Shown here in pieces: positions 16,450 through 25,300 of a DNA stretch of 64,000 bases. The position numbers were made by a program, and so were the translations under genes. This stretch comes from a virus. The DNA is taken from the IMG/VR virus record IMGVR_UViG_3300018080_003942, positions 1 through 64,000 of that record; one strand, written 5' to 3'. The notes under the pieces were generated by a model. That model was not told where the DNA came from. It did not search any database and saw only the letters and a list, made by a program, of their open reading frames with translations. The stretch's first letter is position 1. Each line of letters starts with the position of its first letter.

Positions 16450-16486
16450 GGGGCTCCGGTAGAGGAAACTCTCCCGGGGCCCCTTT
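16450..16486 (+). terminator. Intrinsic terminator after the major capsid gene
   Basis: Stem GGGGCTCCGG / CCGGGGCCCC (10 bp, one G-T pair) with a 14-nt loop, followed by TTT and a pyrimidine tract. It lies 39 nt after the capsid stop codon. Confidence 0.75.
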
Positions 16487-16506
16487 CACCTCCCATCCGA
16501 TTCATC

Positions 16507-17178
16507 ATGGTCGTCAAGAAAGTCACCTGGTTCGGCCGCGGCACGATGCGCGCGCTGGCCCTCCCCATGGGCCGTACGAAGGCCGTTCAACAATCCCTCC
16601 TGACTGGGGCGGTCCTCCGTCGCCACGGCCATCAGATGGTCATTCAGGATGCCCGCACCGGTCTCGTCGAGCACCAAGGCTCCGAGATCCGTGACGCGCA
16701 AGTCCAGAGAATCCCCGGCTTCCGCGGATGGGCGGCCGGCGTCGAGCACGGCGTCGCCCCTACTCCGAAGCCGGTACCTAAGCCGCGGCCTAAGCCCGCG
16801 CGTGTCCCTGATCCCGCCCCTGCTCCTGTGGCGGAGCCTGAGCCCGCCCCCGTGGTCGAGCCCGACCTGGTCGACGAGCGCGCTGAGGCGTTGCGTGAGA
16901 TGGGCTACAACGATCTCCGAGCCAAAGCCAAGCGTCACGACGTCTCGGCCGGCGGAGGCCGCGATGCCATCATCGAGCGCCTTCTGGCTCTCGAGGGTGT
17001 CGACATCTTCTCCGAGACGGAGCCTGAGCCCGTCGAGCCCGAGCCGACTCCCGAGGCTGAGGAGGAGGAAGAGCTCGAAGGCCTCGAGGAACCCGAAGAA
17101 GAGGCTGCTGACGAGGATGAAGACGACGAGGAAGAGGAAGACCTAGAAGGCATCCTCGACCCCCTCAACGATCTGTAG
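16507..17178 (+). CDS. Acidic-tailed protein with SAP-like motif
   Basis: A 223-residue modular protein: a basic N-terminal domain (1-85), a Pro-rich linker of alternating K/P and E/P-A units (about 88-120), a SAP-like helix-turn-helix (about 127-162: LREMGYNDLRAKAKRHDV then RDAIIERLLALEG), and a highly acidic C-terminus (about 165-215, nearly all Glu/Asp). SAP motifs commonly bind nucleic acid, and some phages use them in head-completion proteins. Placed between capsid and neck genes; a head completion or DNA-facing role is inferred. Confidence 0.65.
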   Translation: MVVKKVTWFGRGTMRALALPMGRTKAVQQSLLTGAVLRRHGHQMVIQDARTGLVEHQGSEIRDAQVQRIPGFRGWAAGVEHGVAPTPKPVPKPRPKPARVPDPAPAPVAEPEPAPVVEPDLVDERAEALREMGYNDLRAKAKRHDVSAGGGRDAIIERLLALEGVDIFSETEPEPVEPEPTPEAEEEEELEGLEEPEEEAADEDEDDEEEEDLEGILDPLNDL

Positions 17179-17188
17179 GAGGCCCTAG

Positions 17189-17761
17189 GTGCCGGAAGAT
17201 CCCACAAAGCTCCCAGGGGCGCCGAAGCAGGATGTCGGAGTCAACTCGGGCCGCCGAGTACTCGTGCCGAACTCCCTGATTCGGCAGCTCCGGTCGATGC
17301 TTGCGGACTACCCGGAGACTAACGAGGTCTTTGTAGGCGAGGAGAACTCCGATGAGAAGCTGGCGCGCTACATCGTGCTGGCCTTCGACGACTGGAACTC
17401 CATGCCCCCGCTCCTGCGCTACCAGCTGTCGCCCATCGACGTGGTAGCGGTCGAGAAGTTCTGGCCCTTCCGGCCCCTGCTCCTGACAGCCTCTCTTCTA
17501 CACGTCCTTCAGAGCGTGATCATCAAGCTGGCGCGTAACGATGTCCCCTATCAGGCGGGCAACGTTACGCTCCAACGCAACGCCGTCTGGCGTGGGCTCA
17601 CTGAGCTCCGCAATCAGATGGAGGCCAAGTATCAGCAGCAGGCACAGGCCGCTAAGGTCGGCCTCAATGTCAGTGGCTTCTACGGGGACGGCGGCTACCG
17701 CGCTTCCCTGACTGAGATGTACGAAGGCCTGGACGTAGACGCTATCACGGTGGTTCTCTGA
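17189..17761 (+). CDS. Putative head-tail connector/neck protein
   Basis: A 190-residue protein starting at GTG 17189, seven bases after a GGAGG site. Mixed alpha/beta, with aromatic/Pro-rich block NSMPPLLRYQLSPIDVV and a helix-rich C-terminal half. The next gene starts at the last base of its stop (TGATG). The position directly after the head genes and before other neck genes fits a connector, but no family motif is visible. Confidence 0.6.
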   Translation: MPEDPTKLPGAPKQDVGVNSGRRVLVPNSLIRQLRSMLADYPETNEVFVGEENSDEKLARYIVLAFDDWNSMPPLLRYQLSPIDVVAVEKFWPFRPLLLTASLLHVLQSVIIKLARNDVPYQAGNVTLQRNAVWRGLTELRNQMEAKYQQQAQAAKVGLNVSGFYGDGGYRASLTEMYEGLDVDAITVVL

Positions 17762-18231
17762 TGAAGCACTTCGACGCCTTCCTCGAGGGGTTCCTCAAGC
17801 AAGCAGGCATCCAGGAGATCCTTCAGGATCAGCTGGCTGCCTCCAAGGCCGTCTCGGCCGGCTCAGGCCCCAAGAGACTCTTGGCTAGTCGGGAGCACGT
17901 CGACGACCGGTTGAGTCACGGGCTGTCCGGCGCGGCTAGTGTCGGTATCCCGGCAACGGCTGCCGGCGCCTTGATCGGCGCAGGCCTCGCCATGCTCATG
18001 GACGGTGATCCCATGGCCGGCGCTGGTCTTGGTGCTGTCCTTCTCGGCTCGAGCGGCGCAGCGGTAGGCCAGGCGGCCGGCCAGCTGAAGGCTGACGAGC
18101 AGGCTCTCGAGCGCGCGGGGCTCGAGTCCAAGGTTCCGAACCCCGCACGCTTCGCACTCCCTTATCCTGTAGCCAGCGTCTTGGCCGATCCGGGCCATGT
18201 CGCGGTGACCAAACGACCCCTCCCGGAATAG
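17761..18231 (+). CDS. Tagged glycine-zipper membrane-active virion protein
   Basis: A 156-residue protein. Residues 6-17 (AFLEGFLKQAGI) repeat the tag of the protein at 2110. Residues about 60-110 hold two hydrophobic Gly/Ala-zipper helices (TAAGALIGAGLAML and GAGLGAVLLGSSGAAVG) with a short DGDPM turn between them, a helical hairpin able to enter membranes. The C-terminus is soluble. First of a set of such small proteins; likely an internal/ejection protein, by analogy with virion proteins that form DNA channels. Family not recognised. Confidence 0.65.
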   Translation: MKHFDAFLEGFLKQAGIQEILQDQLAASKAVSAGSGPKRLLASREHVDDRLSHGLSGAASVGIPATAAGALIGAGLAMLMDGDPMAGAGLGAVLLGSSGAAVGQAAGQLKADEQALERAGLESKVPNPARFALPYPVASVLADPGHVAVTKRPLPE

Positions 18232-18235
18232 CCCA

Positions 18236-18667
18236 ATGAACGACAACATCTACGACGCCCTGTACGGGGCCATCTGTGAGAGCCTGGCCAAGCACGCCGA
18301 GGCCATGGAAGCCGCTCCCGCTCCGAAGAAGCAGAAGGACGAGCAGCGCGCCGCGGTCAAGACCCTAGCGGCTGGCGGTGCGGGTGTCGGTACGTACATG
18401 GCCAGCCGCTCTGGTAATCTCAAGCAGACCCAGACCCTGGGCTCTCGACTCAGCCGCGGCAGCGCCAAGATTCGCCGCGGGGCTGAGACCCTGAAGGCGG
18501 GTTACGAAGGCCGTGCTCCCCAGCTCAAGACAGTGCCGCGTAAGCGGATGAAGGCCGTTGGTCGCATGCGGGCGGGTGCTCGCGGCGTCGGCGCCGGTCT
18601 CGCCGCTGGCTACCTGGTCGGCAAAGGCTACGACGCCGTCAAGGGCGGTAAGAAGCAAGAGAGCTAG
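18236..18667 (+). CDS. Small basic protein with tagged N-terminus and Gly-zipper helix
   Basis: A 143-residue, very basic protein. The N-terminal helix (IYDALYGAICESLAKHAEA) resembles the tags of neighbouring proteins. A short Gly/Ala segment (about 43-55) and a C-terminal one (ARGVGAGLAAGYLVGKGYDA) flank a Lys/Arg-rich centre, and the tail is GGKKQES. Spaced 4 nt from both neighbours. Not recognised; candidate DNA-associated internal virion protein. Confidence 0.65.
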   Translation: MNDNIYDALYGAICESLAKHAEAMEAAPAPKKQKDEQRAAVKTLAAGGAGVGTYMASRSGNLKQTQTLGSRLSRGSAKIRRGAETLKAGYEGRAPQLKTVPRKRMKAVGRMRAGARGVGAGLAAGYLVGKGYDAVKGGKKQES

Positions 18668-18670
18668 CGA

Positions 18671-19129
18671 ATGCGCGAGGCCCTCATCCAGGGCCTGGTC
18701 GAGAAGCTGGCCAAGCTGACACGCGAGCAAGACCGGGCACTCCGACGAGCAGAGCAGGGTGAACAGACCCTCGCTCTGCGCGCCGGTCAGGCCGTGGGCG
18801 CTGCCGGCGGTGTAAGAGCTGCTAAGCCCATGGCCCAGAAGGCTGAGGTCTTGCTGAGGGCCAAGGGGCCGAAGACGGGTCGGACAAAGCTCAAAGGGGC
18901 TTACCACGCCGCCAAGGCCCTGGGTCTTGTGGCGGGTACCACCACGGGCTCGGGCATCGCCGCTAAGCGCGCAACAAAGAAGATTCAGGAATACAAGCGG
19001 CGCAAGCTGCAAGGGGTCAAAGGCCCGACGGTCGGTGAGCGGGCGCACGCGGTCGCGGAGCAGGCCAAGAAGGAGACGGGTGAGGTCGCCCGGATCCCCG
19101 TCGAGTACAAGAACGTTCGGGGGAGCTGA
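18671..19129 (+). CDS. Small basic protein with tagged N-terminus and Gly-rich helix
   Basis: A 152-residue basic protein. The N-terminus (REALIQGLVEKLAKL) matches the tag pattern of nearby proteins; a weak hydrophobic Gly/Thr helix (KALGLVAGTTTGSGIAA, about 92-108) is followed by a Lys/Arg-rich stretch. It ends in TGATG with the following neck gene. Same architecture as 18236 and 20064 although the sequences differ. Function unknown, internal virion protein inferred. Confidence 0.65.
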   Translation: MREALIQGLVEKLAKLTREQDRALRRAEQGEQTLALRAGQAVGAAGGVRAAKPMAQKAEVLLRAKGPKTGRTKLKGAYHAAKALGLVAGTTTGSGIAAKRATKKIQEYKRRKLQGVKGPTVGERAHAVAEQAKKETGEVARIPVEYKNVRGS

Positions 19130-20022
19130 TGGCTGAGACGCCGGCGAGACTCGTCGAAGTCCACGTCTTCCAGCAGACCTCCGATGCACAGGTGGTCGGC
19201 TGGACTTACGTGCCGGTAGGGGGCGCGCCTACCAGCGGAGCCACGGTCAAGGTCGAGCGCTCCTATGTGGAGCACGAGGGCTTCGAGGTCTTGGACGCGG
19301 CTGTGACGGCTTCCCAAGGGTTCTACAAGGACACCTCGGTCAACCTCCACGACCAGTGGCGGCGGGTCTACTACAGGCTGACACTGGACGACGGTGTCAA
19401 TGATCCGAAGGTCATTGGCACCTACTGGATGGAGAACGAACTACCGGGCCCGGCTCGGGGGTTCATTCGCAACACCGAAACCCTCCTCCGGCTCGGCGGT
19501 GTGCCCATCCTGATCATGCAGCGGGTCTTCGATACGAGCTCCCGCTGTACGAGCTGCTGGGATCCGGTCATGGGGATGACGACGAGCTCGAGCTGCACCG
19601 AATGCTTCAACACCGGCTACACGGGCGGCTACCACTCGGCGATCCTGACCCTAGGCCAGCTCCAGCCGGCTGCCAAGCAATCCGACCCCTCGGACACACT
19701 GCGCCAATCCCGGAACACGGCCATCCTGATCGCCAACTACCCGATCCTGCGGCCCCGGGACCTGATCATCGAGCTCAACAAGGGCCGGCGGTACCGTGTA
19801 GGGGGTATCTCCACGGCCGAGTATGGCCGGGCCCTGATCAACCAGACCGCGGCTCTGGTGGCCCTGAACCCCTCCGACGTAGAGCATCAGGTCGACCATC
19901 CCGACCCTTCGACGCTTGAGCCGCTCTTCCACCGGGTGGGTCCCGTGGAGCATAGGTTGATCCTGACCGACAACATCCAGAGCCCTGCGGTGGATCCGAC
20001 CATCACTTCCAACGTTGTCTGA
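19129..20022 (+). CDS. Neck/tail-completion-like virion protein with zinc cluster
   Basis: A 297-residue protein. The first 125 residues are beta-rich (two fibronectin-like strand sets). Residues about 137-170 hold C-x2-C-W-D ... C-x2-C-F-x-T-G-x-x-G-G-Y, a zinc-binding block I associate with minor structural proteins of several phages. The C-terminal third is beta-rich. It sits in the middle of the small internal-protein genes between capsid and sheath, which fits a neck or adaptor protein. Exact role unassigned. Confidence 0.65.
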   Translation: MAETPARLVEVHVFQQTSDAQVVGWTYVPVGGAPTSGATVKVERSYVEHEGFEVLDAAVTASQGFYKDTSVNLHDQWRRVYYRLTLDDGVNDPKVIGTYWMENELPGPARGFIRNTETLLRLGGVPILIMQRVFDTSSRCTSCWDPVMGMTTSSSCTECFNTGYTGGYHSAILTLGQLQPAAKQSDPSDTLRQSRNTAILIANYPILRPRDLIIELNKGRRYRVGGISTAEYGRALINQTAALVALNPSDVEHQVDHPDPSTLEPLFHRVGPVEHRLILTDNIQSPAVDPTITSNVV

Positions 20023-20063
20023 TGCTGGTAGCCGACGCTCCTAACCGTAAGCTATAGCTGAAC

Positions 20064-20960
20064 ATGGGTCCATCCGAACACCGGCTGCTTGAGGGCATGC
20101 GCCAGGCACTCTGCCAGGAGGGGCGGGGTCTGGTCGAGCCTATGGAGAAGGACGCGGGGACGGAGCTCTCCTTCGGCCGACGCCAGGGGTTCCTGGATGA
20201 GGAGCAACCAACACTTCGGGCGGCTACTCGAGGTGCCGCGATTGGCGGGTCCATCGGGGCCTTGGCCTCGACCGCGGCGACGCTGAGCAAGAAAAACCCG
20301 TACAAGCCTAAAACACAACAGGCTCGGGCTACGGGCGCCATGTTGGGCGCGCCTGTGGGTGCCTTGATCGGCGGGAGTATGGGCTCGGCGGCCCAGCGTC
20401 GCAAGAAGATGACGGCTAGAGATAAGCGGATCTTCGATCAAGCCACGATAGCTGGAGCGGTGCTAGGTGCCGGGGGCATGATCAAGCGCACAGGCTCCCC
20501 GACCAAGGCCCTGCTAGGCGCGGGCCTAGGCGCCGCTGCCGGCGCGTCTCTATCAGCCACAGGCATGCACGCGGCCCGTATGGGCGGCCGAGCGGCAACG
20601 AAGCGACCTAAGGAGTCGGGCCCGTCGCTGGGCCCTGTGGGTAAGACTCTCGGCCTGGCCGCCACGGGCGCCGGCGCGGGTACTTACCTGGCTGGCCGGC
20701 TGGCAGCCCGTAAGGTCCCCGGCGCGGGTGCCACCCAGCAGGGGGCGATCAACCAGCTGTTCTCGCGTAAGCAGATGCAGCTGGCCAAGCAGCAGATCCG
20801 AGGCGCGCGCCTCAAGGTAAAAGCACAAGCTCCCAAGCACTTTCGCTCTATGGAGCGCAAGGGCGGGGGTATCGGAGCAGCGGTTGGCGCGGGCTTGGCG
20901 TTGGGCCTGCTAGCCGCGGAATCACGGCGACGCAAGAACCGGAAACAGACTTCCCAATGA
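20064..20960 (+). CDS. Large glycine-zipper internal-protein candidate
   Basis: A 298-residue, highly basic Gly/Ala-rich protein. The N-terminus RLLEGMRQALCQEG is a loose version of the shared tag. At least four Gly/Ala hydrophobic segments are seen (about 53-75, 90-115, 130-165, 265-285), each flanked by Lys/Arg; the last ends AGLALGLLAAESRRRKNRK. Such repeated zipper hairpins fit membrane insertion or oligomeric pore formation. It overlaps the next gene by 4 nt. Not recognised. Confidence 0.65.
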   Translation: MGPSEHRLLEGMRQALCQEGRGLVEPMEKDAGTELSFGRRQGFLDEEQPTLRAATRGAAIGGSIGALASTAATLSKKNPYKPKTQQARATGAMLGAPVGALIGGSMGSAAQRRKKMTARDKRIFDQATIAGAVLGAGGMIKRTGSPTKALLGAGLGAAAGASLSATGMHAARMGGRAATKRPKESGPSLGPVGKTLGLAATGAGAGTYLAGRLAARKVPGAGATQQGAINQLFSRKQMQLAKQQIRGARLKVKAQAPKHFRSMERKGGGIGAAVGAGLALGLLAAESRRRKNRKQTSQ

Positions 20961-21460
20961 ACACGAACGAGACGACCCAGAGCCTGGAGCTCGACCTCAT
21001 GCAGAAGATCGCCACGATCATGCACGAGGACGACGCTGTGACGGTGGCTGATCATGACCCCTTCCTGTCCCTGAGCGATGGTCTCGGCGCCCACGTCGAG
21101 CCTGAGGAGGAGACCAAGGAAGCCGAGGCCCAAGAGGAGCTCGAGGACGTGGAGGAGCCTAAGACGGCTCTGGCCAGTATGTCCATGGCTCAGGTCTTCC
21201 ACGCGCCTGAGTTCCGCGAGGGCGTCCAAGAGGCCCTGGCGGCTCGCGCTGAGGAGATCAGCGAGGCTGTGACCAAGGTGGCGAAGACGAGCTGGTACTC
21301 GAAGCACGTCACCGGTCTCGGCAAGAAGTCGAAGACCATGCGGGAGCGTGCGAGCGACTGGGTCGGCAAGAACAAGGGCAAAGCCCTGGCTGGCGCTGCC
21401 GTCGGTGGCGGCATCGTCGGTGCCGGCGTCGCCAAGGGCTCGAAGGATCCCTACGCCTGA
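20957..21460 (+). CDS. Acidic/Gly-zipper small virion protein
   Basis: A 167-residue protein. The N-terminal helix holds LDLMQKIATIM, then an acidic run (about 48-62), a helical centre with VTKVAKTSW, and a C-terminal Gly zipper (ALAGAAVGGGIVGAGVA) ending KGSKDPYA. Last of the tagged set before the tail terminator gene. Likely internal or membrane-interacting; function unknown. Confidence 0.65.
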   Translation: MNTNETTQSLELDLMQKIATIMHEDDAVTVADHDPFLSLSDGLGAHVEPEEETKEAEAQEELEDVEEPKTALASMSMAQVFHAPEFREGVQEALAARAEEISEAVTKVAKTSWYSKHVTGLGKKSKTMRERASDWVGKNKGKALAGAAVGGGIVGAGVAKGSKDPYA

Positions 21461-21473
21461 GACTAGGTGACCG

Positions 21474-22295
21474 GTGACTTCGCTAGGCGCTCCCGACTTC
21501 GGGGACCTGGATACCCAGGTCTTCAACCCGATGATCTACCCCAGGCGGGTGATCATCGAGGTACTTCGGAACGTCTTCGCGCAAGCCATCTTCACCGAGT
21601 TTCCCGGTCAGACGACCAACCCGTTCCTCTTCGTCACCGACGGAGATGGGGCGATCGACACGTCCAGCAAGCTGGTTATCGCCGACACGTTCAGCGACGA
21701 GCTCAGCCGCACGGACATGAGGCCCACGATCCTCGTGGGTCGAGGAGCCTTCCGGTTCAACGATCTAGCTGTCGACGGGCAGGGGTTTGGCGGGGCAGCG
21801 CCCAGCCTACTCCACGCCCCCGACGGCGAGACCGCGGTCAAGCACCTCGGTCTTGGTGGTTCGACCAAGAAGGTATTTCAGGACATGACCACCATGTCCA
21901 TCGCCATCAACTGCTACGCACGTCGCAGCCAGGAGGCGGAGTCGTTGGCCTGGCACACAGCCGGGTTCATCCGCTTCTACGAGTACGAGCTCAAGCAAGG
22001 TTCGATGATCAGCAAGATCGAGAGCCCGCTTGTCGGCGACGTAGCCCCCGCCAACACCGACTCCCAGCACGATCTGTACCTGGTGCCCATTACACTGGAA
22101 GTGCACCAGTCCATCACCTGGGTCAAATCCAACGCAGCCACGGTTGCCCAGATCCTTGCCGGACTGAACCGCCCCTCGGGCAGTCAGTTCCCGCAGTACT
22201 ACGGATCGCCAGCGACAGTGACCGCCAAGCCCGCGCCGATCTTCGACAGCCCCAGTCTGTTGGATCGCTGGTTCAACCTATCCCCGTCGCCCTGA
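21474..22295 (+). CDS. Putative tail terminator / sheath-adjacent protein
   Basis: A 273-residue mixed alpha/beta protein starting at GTG 21474 behind AGGTGA. It lies 9 nt before the sheath gene, where T4 gp15-like terminator proteins often sit. The block RRVIIEVLRNVFAQAI and later YLVPITLEVHQSITW fit an alpha/beta completion protein. A longer overlapping frame on the same strand is Arg/Pro-rich and was discarded. Role inferred from position. Confidence 0.6.
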   Translation: MTSLGAPDFGDLDTQVFNPMIYPRRVIIEVLRNVFAQAIFTEFPGQTTNPFLFVTDGDGAIDTSSKLVIADTFSDELSRTDMRPTILVGRGAFRFNDLAVDGQGFGGAAPSLLHAPDGETAVKHLGLGGSTKKVFQDMTTMSIAINCYARRSQEAESLAWHTAGFIRFYEYELKQGSMISKIESPLVGDVAPANTDSQHDLYLVPITLEVHQSITWVKSNAATVAQILAGLNRPSGSQFPQYYGSPATVTAKPAPIFDSPSLLDRWFNLSPSP

Positions 22296-22304
22296 TCTAA
22301 GACC

Positions 22305-25300
22305 ATGGCCCTCGAAAATCTCCGTCCCGATCTCAAGATCGAGCAGAAGTTCGTGACGGCGGCGCCGCTGGTGCCCGCGTCCTCGCTGCCCGTGGTGCTA
22401 GTCGGGCTCAACCGCGACCTTCGCTATCGGCAGCTGACCGACATTAGCGCCTGGAACGGCGGCGCCTCGGTCTCTGATGTTGACTTCCCCGGTTGGCTTG
22501 GCGGTGCCGTTGAGGACACGGACCAGACCGATACGTACCTGCGGCCTGTCGTCGAGGTCTACCACGACACCTACGGGTGGGCGGCCATCACGGACGACGT
22601 GACCTTCAAGAACATGGCGACCGCCCCGGCGATGGACATCGCCTCGGGTGTCGACGCGGTGTTCGAGGTCGCATCTGGCACGACCGGAGCCTTCGCTGTG
22701 GACACCAGCGCCCCGGCGGCTAGTGCCTTTACCGACGCCAACGCGGACTTCATCGATGACCAGGTGGCAGCTGGGGACGTCATCAAGGTCGATGGGATCG
22801 CCACCTACGAGGTCAACTCTCTAGGCCTTGTGAGCGACACCGAGCTCGAGGTGCGCCGCATGGACAAGGGTCCCGGCACGGCGGGGGCGGCCGAAGCGGC
22901 CAAGATCTTCGTCAGCGCGGAGGACACCAACGACGTTCGCACCCTCTACAACACCTCGACGGGGTTCACCGCTGCGGGCGGCTTCACCTCCTCGGGTGTG
23001 GCTGTGGGCGATCTGGTCCGCCTAGATCACTGGAACATCGTCAGCCAGGGCTCAGGCATCACCTTCGAGGCGGTGGGCGCGGATACCACGACTGCGAACA
23101 ACGCCGGCGACACCGCGAGCGCGACCGAGCGCGTCGTGACGCTGCCGACCGCTGACGCGCTTACGGCCTGGGACAACACCACTTACACCGGTGGTGTCTT
23201 CTTCACGGCCAACGCAGACGGCGACCTGATGCCGGCTTTCTACCTGAGCCACGCTGTGGCGGGCCCTGAGACTGTGGCCATCGCCACCGACTACGGCTCC
23301 AACCACCTGGTGGATACTGAAGACGCGGACTTCGGTGTGAAGTTCCAGTTGTTCGACTACGTCTATCGCACGGCCAGCGCCAGCACCACGGGTGCTTTCA
23401 CCGCTGAGAACGCTGACGGCTATCGGACCTTCACCGACTCCTCGGTCACGACCTTCAACGGCAGCCCGACTACTGTTCAGCTCGGCGATCACATCGCTAT
23501 CAAGGACGAGGATGGGATCTACCGCCCGGTCTTCCAGGTCATCGGCTTTGGTGACGCGGGTAGCCCGGCCAGCGAGAGCCCGGATACGGACGCCACTCTG
23601 GCGGTCCAGCAGTTCGGTGACATCCTCGGCTCGGCGGTCTTTGCCTCCAACGTCGACTATGTGATCCTCGGAGCCGAGGTCGAGCAGGAGTACCTGGGCG
23701 CGACCATCTCGGCCGAGAACGCCGACGCCTACGGTGCTACGACCCGCCTGCTTGAGGCGACCGGTGAGGACTTCAACGCCGATGGCGTGACCGCTGGCGA
23801 TCTGGTCTTCAGCGACTCTGGCACCCTGATGTTCATCGTGGTGCAGGTGGGTGACACCGTGAGCCCGCTGACCTACGACACCCTCGTGGTCGTGGATCAC
23901 CCCAACGCCGGTACTACTCTCGGGACGACCGATACGATCGCTGAGTTCGGCTACAGCGTCCGCACCTCGGCTCGCTCTGACTTCCAAGTCAAGCGAGTGG
24001 TCGACGCGGACACGCTCGAGATCACCGCGCTCTCGACGACCCCGAACGTGATTCCGGGGACTCGCTCGATCCGCGGCGCTATCTACTTCCAGACGGCTCC
24101 CAGCATTGCGGCCAGCCCCGACGAGCTAGGTACCAACCCCGTGCTGGTGACTGCTGGCGACTCCGACAGCGCCATCAACTACACCATCGAGAAGACCCTG
24201 AGCGGGGCCTCTCTCGAGGGCGATGTCTATGTCACCTACGCGGAGATCCTGAACACGAACAGCGCTTCGCTGCTCAGCTTCAACTCCTCGACCGTCACGG
24301 ACGTTCTGGGCGACGCGGTCCCGGGTAACCCGCTGGGTCTGGCTGGCGCCATCGCTGCCCAGAACACCGATGCGACCATGTACGCGATCCAGGTGACCGC
24401 GGACACCTCGGCTGCGTGGCAGACGGCTCTCGAGGTCGCCAAGACCGACACGGTCTACAGCCTCGTGCCGCTGACCCAGAACGACACGTACCTGACGCTC
24501 TTCCAGAGCCACGTGACCACGCAGAGCCTGCCCGACAACAAGCGTGAGCGGATCCTCTGGCAGTCCAAGTGGTTCAAGACCCAAGTCGACCGCACGTCCT
24601 ATGACTCCTCGGTGGACACGTCCAACGCCACGGTCAGCCGATCGGCGCTCGGTGTTCAGACCCTGACGGTCTACAAGGACGTCGTGGCCCTTGGGGTCAT
24701 CATCGGTGACGAGGTCACCATGACGACCTTCAACGGCACTTCCGAGGTCTCGGTCTCCGGCCGGATCACGGACATCGACAACACGACGCCGGCCCAACCG
24801 GTCCTGACGATGGTGGCGGACGGCAACGTCCCGCTCTCGACCACGGATCTGACGGTTCTGACCTACGACATCAAGTCGAAGAGTCTGTCTCAGACGGAGC
24901 TGGCCACGTCGGTCACGACCTACCTCACGGCCCTCAGCGAGCGCCGCGTCCGCAACATCTTCCCCAGCCGCTATCAGGTGACCTTCACCGACACGACGGG
25001 GATCTACGACTCGGGCCTCGGCGATGTCGAGGATTACGAGGTCGGTGGTGAGTACGTCGGAGCCATCATGGCAGCGCTGCGTCAGGCTCGCGGGCCGGCC
25101 CAGCCGCTGACCAAGGTTGCCGGCTCGGGTATCCAGCTCGTGATCGACCCCTTCAGCGACTCGGTGACTCTGCAAGACCAGATCATCGATGGCGGCGGCT
25201 TCTACATCGAGCAGCCGGCTGGTGAAGGCGGTTCGGTCCAGGCGATCCGCGCCCTGACCACGGACGTTACGACCCTGACCTTCGCCGAAGAGTCGGTGAC

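Noticed and set aside
15113-16489. 458-codon minus-strand ORF opposite the capsid gene
   Set aside because: Spans both capsid flanking terminators and lacks any family resemblance; shadow.
21467-22300. 277-codon plus-strand ORF
   Set aside because: Arg/Pro/Ser-rich shadow of the tail-terminator gene at 21474, which has the proper composition and ribosome site.
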